Source: Mytilus trossulus (lineage: Eukaryota; Mollusca; Bivalvia; Mytilida; Mytilidae). From it: a DNA stretch of 64,000 nt. The stretch spans positions 36,532,692-36,596,691 of the forward strand of contig NC_086380.1 of assembly GCF_036588685.1 (NCBI RefSeq). Reading direction: 5' to 3'. Under the pieces are notes generated by a model. The model was not told the DNA's origin. It was given only the letters and a program-made list of their open reading frames with translations, and made no database searches. The position numbers were made by a program, and so were the translations under genes. Shown here piece after piece: positions 1-11,260 of the stretch (positions are counted from its first letter, which is position 1; each line of letters opens with the position of its first letter).

Positions 1-659
1 TTAGAATTAAAAATCCACCAAAATAATAACGGTCACAATTTCGTATATTCTGTTGTCCCTTTATTGTGTAATTTTTCATCCGCGAAAGAACTTATTATAC
101 AATGATATTACTGTGAATAAAACAAATAACAAGGAAATCACAAGTGCTTTGTTCTAATTGGACTTAATTTCATTTTTAATCACTGCTTTGTAGAAGATGT
201 TGATGTCTCTCATTCCTTTTTTTTAATTTAAAAAAAACACGACACAGTACAACTTTTTGGGACAAAATTGACACATATGAATATATGTGTTTGTTGTGTG
301 TCCCATTCAATCATATAATTAACCTCTATATAAAATATTCTGCATCACTTAATTTATCAATTTTAAAACATTCTGCTAAAGTTTTACATACATTTAAACA
401 TTAATTACCTCTGGTCGAAATTTTTGAAATGTTAAGCATTTGTACAGTAGAAGTTTTGTTTGACTTAATGTAAATGATATTTTCCAACGATATATAGGTA
501 TTTAAGAAAATTTTATGGCATGTCAGTAATTCAAGAATGGTAGTGCTTATCAATCTAAATGATATCATTTCTAGTCAAATAATCAATATTGTAATGACGT
601 CAAGGAATTCAAATCAACTAAAATTAATGATATGATGCCTGTATACATATTTTTTGCAG

Positions 660-677
660 AAGGAGCAAGCACCCCAG
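660..677 (+). CDS. Gene A linker micro-exon (18 nt)
   Basis: An 18-base exon between a TTTTTGCAG acceptor and a GTAAGA donor. It encodes EGASTP in phase 1-1 and joins the kringle to the CTLD. It is identical at 21467-21484 in gene B and aligns with a 21-base exon in gene C at 34802-34822. Confidence 0.75.
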
Positions 678-3600
678 GTAAGATGACATTGTAAAGTATA
701 TCTCGACAAATGGACTCGGGTGGGGGAGTGGGGCTACTTTCATTACATAAAGTGATTGATCGTGCCGCTGAAATAGGTCACCTTTTCAATCTGGAAAATA
801 TGTAAATAGGTCGTAAAAACTAAGAGATATACGATAGTCAACGGAGGTGGACCGCCTCTCACTTCGCACGTGCACCCCCGCCAAAAAAAACCCTCTCATC
901 TTATTTCTGTTTATAGTGTAAAACTAAGCTATAACTTTCATTTACCGAATAAGTCCCTTATAGCATTATCACAATCTTAACTGTCATATGAATGATTCAA
1001 TACATGCTATATTAATGTCGAACGTGGTGGATAACACCTGTTGTTATATCTTAGTACAACTTATACCTGTATGACAAAATTCAATTATATTGAAAATGAT
1101 GTGTGAGCAAAGCCCACATTCATAATAAGTAAAAGTATCAAAAGGTGAGGCACAACAGTCAACATTGTAGTATAATCCTAATTACTATAAAACATATAAC
1201 TTACACACATTAAGGTTAATGATGTTCAATTTCGAACAACTATGCTATGACATCTATATAATGATAATTGTCTAGCAAATATCGGTATTATATGATATAA
1301 GATTTGAAATGTCTATAATAAGATTGCTTGTTTACGTTACAAACAAAAATAACAGAAATTTTAAACAGACAAGATTTTCGGCGATCTATAACTGTTAAAA
1401 AAATGTAATAACTGTATAATTTTGTCTCTTGAGGAGAGTTGTCTCATTTGGCAATCATATAATATCTTTTCTTTTAAGGTTACGTTTTTTAGTTGAAATT
1501 AAATGTTTGAACACAATGCATCTTCAATCCTAAACCTGTACAATTGTTAATAATAATCAGTTCGGTCTACCATGTAAGCATTCAATCATGTCTGAGGTGT
1601 TTAAATTATAATATTTTTAACATGTTAACTTCATTTTATTGAAATCCTTCAGGATGGGCCTATTGGACACATGGCTGGCAAAAATTTGAAGATTCGTGTT
1701 ATCTAATCAAATACACAAAGGAAAATTGGTATGGGGCAAAGGTATAGTAAATCACTACGAAATTGTATGTCTATTGTTACAATTTGTTTGCTTGTAGGTT
1801 TGTTTATTTATTAGCCATGACGTTGTCGTATCTATTCATTTATTTTATTTCTTATGTTTAAAGTGCCCCTTCTTTTTTTCATATATTATTAATACGATCA
1901 TATTTGTATACATAGTTTCTTATGATTATTTCATCTCTTAACATAGTATGTAGCTTTCGTTTTCGTCTTTCGTTTGTTATATTCTATCAATATAACTTAT
2001 ATTTCATCAAGTATAAGTAAACTGAGGTTGTCTATAGAATAATTGATAGTGCATCTATGCAACGAGCTATATAAACACAGTCATGCATTTACAAACTGGT
2101 GTAAGAGGTTAATAAGACACTTTCGAGTTGTGTTCTTCAGCAGAAAAATTCGTGCATTATGCGCCCCTCTATTACATGTATTAAGACATTTACCAGATAG
2201 AGGGGACCGCCTTTAATTCTACAATTTAAATGTTCAAGCGCCGTCGTGATCGTCATTATGCAGGATAAAATAGAAATAATGTTTGTACCAAATCACAATT
2301 CTGTAAGTATAGCACTGCTGCTTACAAATCGAAGAAATTTAATTTGCCGAATAATTCATGCAATAATGAATCAAATTTTATCAACCACTCGCTCAACATG
2401 GAAAGGAAGTGACGATGCCCCTTTATGCACAAATGACCTAACGGAACTGCAACAAACTCTTAGAGGTATGTCGTCTAAGGCAATAGGAATGATTCATTGA
2501 TACACAAACACAGAAAAAAGACCCAAGTTGAATAAAAATGAAATGTACCTCAAATTGAGAATATCTTTTGTTTTCAGTTTTTCTGCAAAGACAACCTCGA
2601 TGCGTATTTGGCTGAAATTAAAACAGCTGGAGAAAACAACTTTTTGATGAGTATCCTCCCGAAGCCAACAATCGATGACAGTAAGTAATTTGTGAGTCAT
2701 CGCTGTGGACTCATTATCTTTCGTTTGATTCCAATATTCGTAGATTTCGCAGATACAAATGAATCGAGAAAAATAAATGTTCAACGAATTACAGATTTTC
2801 CATCAGGTTGTTTGCAGACCTTTGCAAAGCACAAAATCAAATGTCCACGAAAATAAAAGTGTTCCTCCATCTCAACAAATAAAGACTCACGAATATAAAT
2901 GAATCCACAGTTCTGTACCAGATTATAATCTAGCTAGAACTGGAACACTTACATATAGCTACGCTTCAAAACACAGACAGTCCACAAATGTATATGCAAA
3001 GTTTCTTGATACTTTAAGACTGTAGATTAAAATTGAATCGAAAGTAGATTTCAGTTTTTTGCTCTCGAAAAAATCAAGAGTTTAGCATGACATCCATTTG
3101 CCTTTAGCTAAAAGTCCGCCTCGGGGTTTGAATTTGTTTGGCTGTCTTGAAGACCATTAGTAGTCGTTGGTCGGGATGTTGCCTCTTTGAAACATCACCT
3201 AATTACATTCTCAATTTTAAGCATGGAATCACTACCGGAGCACCTGAGATCACCCTTAGTTTTTGGTGGGGTTTGTGTTGTTTATTCTTTAGTTTTCTAT
3301 GTTTTGTCATGTATACTATCGTTTGTCTGTTTGTCTTTTTCATTTTTAGCCATGGCGTTGTCAGTTTGTTTGACTGTCCATTTAGTATCTTTCGTCCCTC
3401 TTTTCAATATTTGATAATGATCGATTCGATGTTGATTATGGACATTCCGATTAGATTTTCCTCTGAGTTCAGTATTTTTGTGGTTTTACTTTTTGATGTT
3501 ATGTTTGTAAATGCATTTTCATTTCTTTATTGGCAATCATGTTGATGCCCTCGAGAATATTTTTTTTACGTGCAGTGAATGTAGTTCTCTCAATTATTAA

Positions 3601-5236
3601 CCAGTTTGAGAATTACTAACGTGGACTTTGATTTATTTTTAAATATTTTTATATAGCTGATCTAGAGGTTTGGCTTGGTGCAAATACTTTGAACGCTAAA
3701 CGACGATACATCTGGAAAACTAGCCTCACCGACTTCGATTTTACTGATTGGGGACCCGGAGAGCCGAATGGTCGTTCTTATGAGCATTGTCTGTCAGCCC
3801 ACATGTACAATGATGGTAAACTTCATTGGAACGATAGGGCATGTTTAACAGAGCACTTCTTTGTCTGTGAAAAAAGGTAATTCAATAACTTATCTCGGTG
3901 ACACTGCATGAAAGAAACATATACATCGCAAGAAAAGTAAAATAATACTCATTTATATACACTGAAACCTGTTTTAAGAGACCATTTAAGGGAAACAAAA
4001 AAATGTTAAATCTTAAGACAGGTGGTCCTTTGACTCAGGTTTAATCAATATAAAATGTACTACAGAGGGATCTAAAACAAAACAAAATCTTACAACACAT
4101 GATTTTGCTTAATGCGTGTGGTCTTTTAAGCAGGTTTGATTGTAGAAATCAAGTATGACAATGTTCGAATTCATTCCTCAGCTAAACACAATATGTATAG
4201 TTTTTGTTTTGTTATCATGATTATATGCTGTTACATTACTGTTGTGGAACCAAGGATCCTAACGGTGACATATTATGTATGTGTCTGTTCGAAGTCAGAA
4301 GACTATTTTACACTGTTTTTGTGGGTTGCTGTCTGTCATATTTGTTGGTCATTTATGGTTTTGTAATAAATCAGATCGTTGGTTTATCCATTAAAATTTT
4401 ACAATTTGTCATACCGGAACCTTTTATAACTGACTATTGAGTTTAAATTTGTAAACTGTTGAAGGCTAATTGTTCCTATAGTATTGTTAACCCACTTCAT
4501 CTGGAATTTGCCAGATACTAGTAGTTGTCTCATTGGCAATTTAACAACATCGTGATATTTATTTAAAGTATTTTAATCTTAAACCACAATTCTAGTAAAT
4601 AATTTAAAAACAACATTTATTGATTCAATAGATCAACTTTAGAACTAGCTACATTACCGAATTAAGAAAACGTCGGCCATATATCGATTTTTAAATAGTG
4701 GCTGCTACATATGCACGGCAAAACTAGGAAATGTCAACAAATGAGTATATGAGAGCAAAGCATGTTCTCATATAAGAAAGTTTATTATGGGCTGGAGGGG
4801 GTGAACTGCACTCAAGATTGGGCTGTGACTGTTTATGAAGTTTAAAGTTCTTAATATTTTTTTGAAACTCAAGCCATAATAGTGTCAAGTAAAACCCATC
4901 AAAATACTTGAGTTAAATATATTAGTACAATGAGCTTAAGTTTGTCTCCTGAAAAGACTTCACAATAGGAATCATATTACACAGCAAACCTTAGTTGGGA
5001 ATGAGACCAGATGTAGAGTCAAACGTATAGATCGAAAACTAACAATGACATGGATTAAAAAGCACATCAGCCAAATTAAAGTAAGATACACAACAAACTC
5101 TTTTGAGGAAAACGAACAAGACATCTTAAAGTGTATAGAACTCAGAGTCAAGGTTAACATGTGTAAACAAATGTATTACTTATATATGTATTTCATGTAT
5201 ATTTTCAGTGTTGGACCTTCAGGATGCGGAGAATAG
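660..5236 (+). CDS. Kringle-CTLD lectin gene A, 3' part (secreted C-type lectin)
   Basis: This is the 3' part of a secreted lectin gene. Exons are 660-677, 1653-1741, 2578-2680, 3657-3876 and 5209-5236, ending in TAG. Every junction is GT-AG and phases run 1,1,0,1,2 without a break. The visible part encodes a six-residue linker (EGASTP) and a full CTLD with DSCY, FFC, VWLGA, GEPN, YEHC, HWND and FVCEK, then the tail GPSGCGE. EPN, the Glu before the third Cys, and Asn-Asp of WND form the usual Ca2+ site 2 of mannose-type lectins. The signal-peptide and kringle exons should lie just left of the window, because base 1 matches gene B sequence about 235 bp after its kringle exon. Gene A is nearly identical to gene B, so the copy is recent, and no lesion is seen. 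Confidence is high for the exons; sugar specificity is inferred from family knowledge. Confidence 0.88.
1653..1741 (+). CDS. Gene A CTLD exon 1
   Basis: An 89-nt exon (phase 1 in, 0 out) with acceptor CCTTCAG and donor GTATAG. It encodes the first strand and start of helix 1 of the CTLD, with HGWQKFEDSCY and NWYGAK visible. It is identical base for base to 22462-22550 of gene B. Confidence 0.87.
2578..2680 (+). CDS. Gene A CTLD exon 2
   Basis: A 103-nt exon (phase 0 in, 1 out) with acceptor TTTTCAG and donor GTAAGT. It encodes FFCKDN then the AYLAEIKTAGENNFL helix, which matches the CTLD pattern of a Cys followed by L-x-x-I-x-x-x-x-E-N-x-F-L. Confidence 0.88.
3108..3420 (+). repeat. Retroelement 3'-UTR-like fragment in gene A intron
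   Basis: Intronic repeat containing CACCTGAGATCACCC, GGTGGGGTTTGTGTTG and AGCCATGGCGTTGTCAG. The same text recurs at 23915-24235 (duplicon B) and at 63540-63715, where it follows a reverse transcriptase fragment. It is therefore a piece of that element's 3' untranslated region. The long open frames here (3138-3545 and others) are repeat artefacts. Confidence 0.65.
3657..3876 (+). CDS. Gene A CTLD exon 3 (EPN and WND calcium site)
   Basis: A 220-nt exon (phase 1 in, 2 out). It carries WLGA, DWGPGEPNG, YEHC, HWND and FFVCEK. These are the core, the calcium and sugar ligands and the last two conserved disulfide cysteines of a C-type lectin domain. Acceptor ATATAG, donor GTAATT. Confidence 0.9.
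4480..4935 (+). repeat. Intron repeat module, copy 1
   Basis: Contains GGAATTTGCCAGATA, TAGTTGTCTCATTGGCA and ATATATCGATTT. A diverged second copy lies about 1.35 kb downstream at 5840-5975 and continues at 7343-7610 across a retroelement insertion. The same pair occurs in duplicon B (about 25440-25880 and 26790-26960), so the duplication predates the A/B split. Confidence 0.6.
5209..5236 (+). CDS. Gene A terminal exon (GPSGCGE and stop)
   Basis: A short final coding exon after acceptor TTTTCAG. It completes a split Ser codon and adds VGPSGCGE and TAG. Orthologous exons occur at 26153-26180 and 44072-44099. The nearby poly(A) hexamer of gene A reads CATAAA (5268-5273), against AATAAA in B and C. 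Confidence 0.8.
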
Positions 5237-5975
5237 GATCCAATACTGCTGACATGTCTTTATCAAACATAAAGTTATTAAAACTTATTTAAATATTTAT
5301 TTACTTATCAATGCGCCTGCGTAAACCAGACTGAATATTTTCTCGAAGATAACTTCCAAGAATAAAAAAAGAGAGAACAGATACAATGGTATAACTCTAA
5401 ATCTTTAAATCATATATTACCAAGGCTACAATTGTGTATTGTCGACAATCATTCAAAATCATTTTATTTTTAAATTAAAGACATAACTGACAACAGTGGG
5501 CCCAACACTTGTACCATAAATACAATCATTCCTAAAAAAATGATGTCTATTAGTATAGCCATAGCCGTATTCGTACCGACCATTAAATGTTTCAAATTAT
5601 TTCGTTATTGCCTTCTCCTTCTGTTTTCATTTGAGTGTCAGTTTACGTAGCGTCTTTATGTTTACAGCATGCGGTTTTTGATCCACATATTAAATTTGAT
5701 ATGGATGGGGATAAATGCATTAATCTAAATTTATATACTGATTTAACAACTAAGTCAAAGTACCTTTGTATATTGTGTTCAGTGTAGCACATTTTTGTTA
5801 TTCCTTCTGCGCAATTTTATTACATGCTTTTGTGGCATTTTGAATTTGGAATTTGCCAGATAGTTGTCTTATTGGCATGTATGAAACATCATATAATTTA
5901 TTTAGAGTATTTGAAGTTTAAACCAAAGTTTTAGATAATAATTTAAAAACATCTTTTATTTATTTAATAGATAAA

Positions 5976-7342
5976 CTGAGTTACAATCTATGACAAAAAT
6001 AAGCAGAGACCCATCGAAACAACATCTGATAATCAAATTTAATAATACTTTTAGATATTTGGATGATATTTTGGCTCTCAATAATGACGACTTCAGTATG
6101 TATATTACAGAAATTTATCCTGTTGAACTTACTTTAAATAAAGCTAATACTAACAATGACCACTGCCCTTTCCTCGATCTCGATATTAATATCACTAACG
6201 GAAAGTTGAATACTAAAATTTATGATAAAAGAGATGATTTTTCATTTCCTATTGTTAATTATCCATTTTTAGATGGTGACGTTCCTTTGTCACCATCTTA
6301 CGGTGTTTAGATATCTCAACTTGTACGATTCGCTCGTGTATGTAACAATGTTTTAGATTTTAACGAGAGAAATTTGTGTATTACTGAAAAATTATTACAC
6401 CAGGGTTTTCGATATCACAAACTAGTCAAAACATTTACAAAATTTTATCATCGGTATAAGGACATCATTCGTAAATATAGCCCAACATGCAGACTTTTTA
6501 TACGTACAGGTATTTCACATCCATTTTTTATGGAAATATTCTTTATAAAGCACAAAGGTGTCAGTATTCACCTCAGAAACTAACAAAACCTTTGAATAGA
6601 CTTATTAAGAAGGGATATAGTTACGATACTGTTGTCAGGTCATTAAAGATTGCATATTTTGGCGTTGATATTGATTCACTTATAGGGTCTTTGCATCGGA
6701 ACTAAACACATTTATAAAAAAAGTTGTTGGCATAACACGGGTTATGTTCTTCTCATATATGTTATGATGGTATGATACTAAACCCCTAACGGGAAGGATT
6801 GTGCCTGATGTACATATGATGAAATCATAATCTTTCAGTCAGTTTAATTGAAGTCTGGAGCTGACATGTCAGTTAACTGCTAGCAGTCTGTTGTTATTTA
6901 TGTATTATTGTCATTTTGTTTATTTTCTTTGGTTACATCTTCTGACATCAGACTCGGACTTCTCTTCAACTGAATTTTAATGTATGTATTGTTATTCGTT
7001 TACTTTTCTACATTGGCTAGAGGTATAGGGGGAGGGTTGAGATCTCACAAACATGTTTAACCCCGCCGCATTTTTGCGCCTGTCCCAATTCAGGAGCCTC
7101 TGGCCTTTGTTAGTCTTGTATTATTTTAATTTTAGTTTCTTGTGTACAATTTGGAAATTAGTATGGCGTTCATTGTCACTGAACTAGTATATATTTGTTT
7201 AGGGGCCAGCTGAAGGACGCCTCCGGGTGCGGCAATTTCTCGCTACATTGAAGACCTGTTGGTGACCTTCTGCTGTTGTTTTTTTCTATGGTCGGGTTGT
7301 TGTCTCTTTGACACATTCCCTATTTCCATTCTCAATTTTATT
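5976..7342 (+). mobile_element. 5'-truncated retroelement (RT fragment plus long 3' UTR) inserted in duplicon A
   Basis: About 1.36 kb present in duplicon A and absent at the matching point of duplicon B (near 26935), so it inserted after the duplication. The 5' part encodes the C-terminal part of a reverse transcriptase, with the FRYLDDIL catalytic box near codon 22 of the 5990 frame. The rest is untranslated and ends ATTCTCAATTTTA. Fragments of the same 3' end appear at about 30255-30365 and 54685-54840 in reverse orientation. I cannot assign it firmly to Penelope-like or non-LTR elements. Confidence 0.75.
5990..6705 (+). pseudogene. Reverse transcriptase C-terminal fragment
   Basis: One frame runs from 5990 to 6583 with a single in-frame TAG (6308-6310). 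Homology then shifts to another frame up to about 6705. Visible motifs are FRYLDDILALNN, CPFLDLDI, KIYDKRDDFSFPIVNYPF and SQLVRFARVC. The last two stretches recur in the fragment at 63290-63360, so they are a family signature. The N-terminal fingers domain is absent. It is dead: one stop, at least one frameshift and 5' truncation. Confidence 0.75.
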
Positions 7343-7680
7343 CATTAAAACATTATGGAAAAGTCGGGCATATATCGATTTGTCAATAGTGGCTGCTACA
7401 TTGATCAGCACGACAAAACAAATAACTGTTAGCAAATGAGTATATGAGAACAAAAGCATGTTCTCTAAAAGATTTATTTAGGGCTGAAAATTCAACTGCG
7501 ACTGTTTAATAAGTTCATAATTCTTAACCTTTTTTGAAATTCAAGCCATACAAGTGTCAATTAAAATCCATTAAACCACTTGAGTTAAATGCATTAGTAC
7601 AACGCCCTCAATATGAAAATTAAGATTGCCAGTGAAACAATTGTCCACAAGTGACTAAAATGACACATACTTTAACAACT

Positions 7681-7745
7681 ATAGGTCCCCGTACGGACTT
7701 CAACAATGAACAAAGCCCATACCGCATAGTCAGCTGTTTGTCTCA
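7681..7745 (-). repeat. Dispersed repeat (antisense 3'-end fragment)
   Basis: The stretch CGTACGGACTTCAACAATGA followed by CATACCGCATAGTCAGC recurs at 26970-27020 and, diverged, at 44940-44985. The opposite-strand form (GAAGGCCGTAC) is at about 17270 and 29878. It is the 3'-end region of the common retroelement of this window, here in antisense. Confidence 0.55.
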
Positions 7746-8220
7746 TGAAAAGACATAAAATAGGAAGCATATAGCACAGTATTTTATGATGACTTTTGTT
7801 TTATTGCAAATCAAACATTAAATATATTGTAGATATACTATTAGTCATACTACACATGCAGATGCAAAACTGCCTTTTATGTTAATTGTCTTAATATGGT
7901 TATGCGTGGCGAAATGAAAATTGCACTTTGTTTATTTTGTATTTCCGAAGAGTTGTTTTCTATTTTTGTTATAATCACTGCGGGATTCAAACACATGCTT
8001 CTGCAACATTTTGGCATACTCTTCTGCACTGTCTCTAACGCCACTCAACATCAAATATAACTGTCATAAGACGGCCAACATCTTTCCTAATCAACTTTAT
8101 TCAAGCTTGTAACACAGTACACGATGAATTATGGACCAAAAATTAAGCCCTTTGAATATCTAGTGTTAACCAACAAATATAGTCATTATAAGGTATATAA
8201 GCAGAATACATATTTAAGTA

Positions 8221-8413
8221 CCGTAAATTCAGAAATTATTGCGAGGTTTTTATAATGGCGAAAAATGCGACAGATAATGTTATCTCGCATTTTGAAATAT
8301 TTTATATGAATTAAACAGGATTTTTCTTAAAATCGTAAAACTTAAAATCGCATTTTAGTCTAAACTGACAAAATCGCAATAATAAATGCAAGCAATAATT
8401 TCTGAATTTAAAG
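8221..8413. mobile_element. 193-bp Tc1/mariner-like MITE, duplicon A only
   Basis: Terminal inverted repeats share AAATTCAGAAATTATTGC and are bounded by TA on each side (8219-8220 and 8414-8415). Duplicon B has the uninterrupted site with one TA at about 27516. There is no coding capacity. TA duplication and palindromic ends suggest a Tc1/mariner superfamily MITE. Confidence 0.85.
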
Positions 8414-8634
8414 TAAACAAAAGCACTTGATAATGTAATAAAGACATAACGTGGCATTTATTAGATATAAGACTGTTTGGAGGTCATCAAAATGTACATG
8501 AAACAGACTATGGCAGTGACAAGAGTTGATAGTACTCAGATGGGGTATTTGCAGATAAATGACTGTCCTGACTCTGTCACTACACACAGTTTTTAAAAGA
8601 AGCCGTGCCAACAAGATAGAACAAGGGATAAATA

Positions 8635-8740
8635 AACTCATTGTAGATACCAGGATTGAAATGTAATTGTTGAGCCAGACGCGCGTTTCGTATACAAAAG
8701 ACCCATCAGTTACGCTAGAATAAAAAAAGATAAACACACA
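8635..8740 (-). repeat. GACGAAACGCGCG-type conserved-core repeat
   Basis: Reverse-strand copy of a repeat whose core reads ACGCGCGTTTCG here, followed by AAAAGACCCATCAGT. The matching copy in duplicon B is at 27740-27835; forward copies are at 42225-42410 and 48395-48535. Confidence 0.6.
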
Positions 8741-9070
8741 TGATAGACATAACTTACGGTGTATTTTAAGATGGCTTCCACATGACAAACTACAGTCACA
8801 GATGTGCTTAACTCTAGTCTTCTTTTACGTAAATATGCAGCACATCCATCAGACCTCCAGGAAAAGTTAAGAAAGTAATATTAACCTTATCCGAGAAAAA
8901 AAATAACCTCAATATACTGAAAAAAACTTACTTTAAACTGTTGGAATTATACACATCTAAGAAGTACACGTACCATGTCATATTATATATTAACTTAGAT
9001 ATAATGTGCTTTTTTATTTAAATTTGATGTTAACTTTTATAAAGTGCAAATTATTACACGTGAATAATGT

Positions 9071-9950
9071 TAGTAGTCATTCCTGTCTTTTCAGGTAAAA
9101 AGTTGCCTTTACTTTGCATGGGCAACTGTGTGGAGGGAAATTTTACACAATTTACTATAGTAGTATGTATATATGGTATGTAGTAGGCAGCGACTTTTTT
9201 TTTTTAAAGATAACAAGATGTCGGGCATTAAAGTGGTAGTCGCCCTTATAACAGGCAAAATAAAATTTGGGCAACTCTCCGTAACGTAATTAAATTAACT
9301 AATTTATTTAATATTATTTTTTTCCATTCACTTATAATTAATAAACCATGAAATACTTATACAATTCTCATTCTTTAATTGTGTAAATGATTTTCTTGAT
9401 CATTATTGATTTTCGGCTTATCTGGTTAATCCTTTTGGGAACATGAGTCATTATTGATTTTCGACTTATCTGATTAATCCTTATGGGACATACATGTAAA
9501 CGTGTAAATAACAGTATTGATATACGGATTATAACATTACTTTGGTAAACATAATTTATGAATTATCTATTTGAATATTTCTGTCCGTTATGCCAAAAAA
9601 AATATTTCTCATTAAGAATATTGAGTAAATACTTTCAGGGGGGATAACTAGATATATATTAATTATCATATTACACTAAGGAGCCTAAAACACGTCTGTT
9701 CAGTATGGTGGTTCAACGTATACTGTGCGTAGAAAAATTGACGAATCCAATTTAAGGGGTGTAAGGTGTTGCAATTTTCTATTTTTATTATTATTTATCT
9801 TGGTTAACATTGAACTATTTATTAAATATCAGTTATTAAACATCGAAACAATTATTATTTATGAACATATACTGAAAGTATACCTCATACTATTTGTTTT
9901 TAATCTGATTTACATTGCTATATACCCCCACGATTAAATGGTTAAGTCAT
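9071..9950. other. Intergenic, no gene seen
   Basis: Unique AT-rich sequence downstream of duplicon A. It contains a 48-bp tandem duplication and nothing else I can support. The open frame at 9725-9937 is hydrophobic low-complexity translation with no family resemblance. Confidence 0.5.
9400..9490. repeat. 48-bp tandem duplication
   Basis: Two near-identical copies with a 48-bp period, each containing CATTATTGATTTTCG and TTATCTG, then TTAATCCTT. Confidence 0.7.
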
Positions 9951-10032
9951 GCCGTATATAAACCCGATAGCGTATCACATTTCATGCATATTCTAACATA
10001 GTGAACAACAGGATCCACGACAGCTGTATCAA
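9951..10032 (+). promoter_or_regulatory. Possible TATA promoter and non-coding first exon
   Basis: A TATATAAACC motif at about 9954 is followed by a purine-rich leader ending CAAG just before a strong GTAAGTG donor at 10033. Spacing suits a short 5' untranslated exon. It could belong to the METTL27-like gene downstream, but no connecting exon was found. Confidence 0.3.
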
Positions 10033-10429
10033 GGTAAGTGTTTATGGTCATCATTTTTATTTATTGAGACAAAAAAAATCATTGCATCTATAAAAAGATA
10101 AACATAATTTTTTGTAATAATAGTAAACTTTGTAAGTCTGAGGCCTTCCTACGCATAAACTAGGTGTACCAGTTAAGGGCGATATCATAGCTATAACGGA
10201 AAGGAAAGCAATATGATATGTCCCCGTTATGACTGGGAAATCCTTTCCGACTAACAGTTCATGTGGACCTGTGTATTATAGTTTATTGATGGTATTGATA
10301 AATTAGGATACGCTGCATCATGTTTGAATGGTACCTCACACAATTATATATTCAAGGAAGTAAATCCACTGTAAAGTTAAACAGACAAGATAATTATAAA
10401 TGCTTAAAAGACGGAATAAAGTTGAATGA

Positions 10430-11260
10430 ACCGTTGCACCGAAATTAAACGATCATTGAACAAAGATGTAATGCGTGGCATCAACTGCGAAATGGAAGTA
10501 GAGTTACAGGCAGTGCAATATTAAGAGCGCGCTTGGTCTGGACACTTTAAAAGAACATCAGAATCATTATGATAAAAATTACAAGGGAGTTGAACAACAA
10601 ATATCTGATCATTTATCCTCACTCTTCGAATATGGAACAGCTCAAGAAATTAATGCCTTGAGTCCATTATTGGAAAATGTATGCCGGTGTATTTCTCAGA
10701 CCACCTTTACAAACAGGACGGTTGTATTACTCTTCCTTTCGGAGACACACAAGCGATAATAAGTGGCGATGGGACTGGTGTCAATACCGACAATAATGAA
10801 GTTGCGTTCGTGTTAAAATGTCCCATGCCCGGATAGAAGTATAAAACTGACGCATTATATGAAATTCCTGTTTATTACACAACCCAGGTGCTAAGCCAAA
10901 TGGCCGCTAAACATTTACTGTTGAAGAATTGGATTTTATTTGTTACACATCAGACATTATCACATACATTCGTGGACATTTTGATGCTAAACTTTGGTCA
11001 AGGATCTGGAGATTTATCACAAAATGCTATGAAAGTAAGGATGCAGCGAGACCAACTAGAAGGGATCCTGAAATTCAAATGCTGGAAGACACATTTATTA
11101 TTTTTCAGTTACTATTATCCGATAAAGAAATTACGATTATCAAACAAGAAAAATGTCATCGAGTTACGATTATCATCCCGAATTTTTTAAACGGCAATTT
11201 TCTAAAAGCTTTGACAATTTTAGTGCATCGTTACGATTCATGTATGACGTAATGGTAAAG
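10430..11260 (+). pseudogene. YqaJ-type (lambda exonuclease-like) nuclease relic
   Basis: Degenerate coding sequence for a PD-(D/E)xK nuclease of the YqaJ/viral-recombinase type. Reading across frameshifts gives, in order, WHQLRNGSRVTGSA, LGLDTLKEHQNHYDKNY, FEYGTAQEINAL, ISGDGTG, EVAFVLKCPMPG, then IPVYYTTQVLSQMAAK and FICYTSDIITYI. RVTGS, YG-x-x-x-E-I-N-A, SGDG and K-C-P with PVYYTTQ are the family landmarks I know. There are at least three frameshifts and one in-frame TAG after CPMPG, so it is not functional. Such nucleases are common in bivalve genomes, often in mobile contexts; the carrier element is not recognised here. Confidence 0.7.

Larger units (their letters stand above)
1..9070. 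repeat. Duplicon A (segmental duplication, left copy)
   Basis: Bases 1 to about 9070 align collinearly with about 20807-28175, introns and 3' flank included. Most lines differ by only a few substitutions. Differences are local: insertions near 5976-7342 and 8221-8413 in A only, an 81-bp stretch (about 24241-24322) in B only, and a segment at about 7371-7690 missing from B. The left end lies outside the window. The right end is near 9070, where similarity stops after GTGAATAATGTT. Confidence 0.92.

Noticed and set aside
2246..2500. 84-codon frame MIVIMQDKIEIMF, conserved in both duplicons (also 23060-23314)
   Set aside because: Conservation only reflects the recent duplication of intron sequence; no splice signals, family or counterpart in gene C.
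3138..3545. 135-codon open frame
   Set aside because: It lies in a repeat fragment found again at 23915 and 63540, with hydrophobic low-complexity translation; it sits inside a lectin intron.
8408..8788. 126-codon minus-strand frame
   Set aside because: It overlaps a MITE edge and the GACGAAACGCGCG repeat; the duplicon B equivalent is shorter and shifted.
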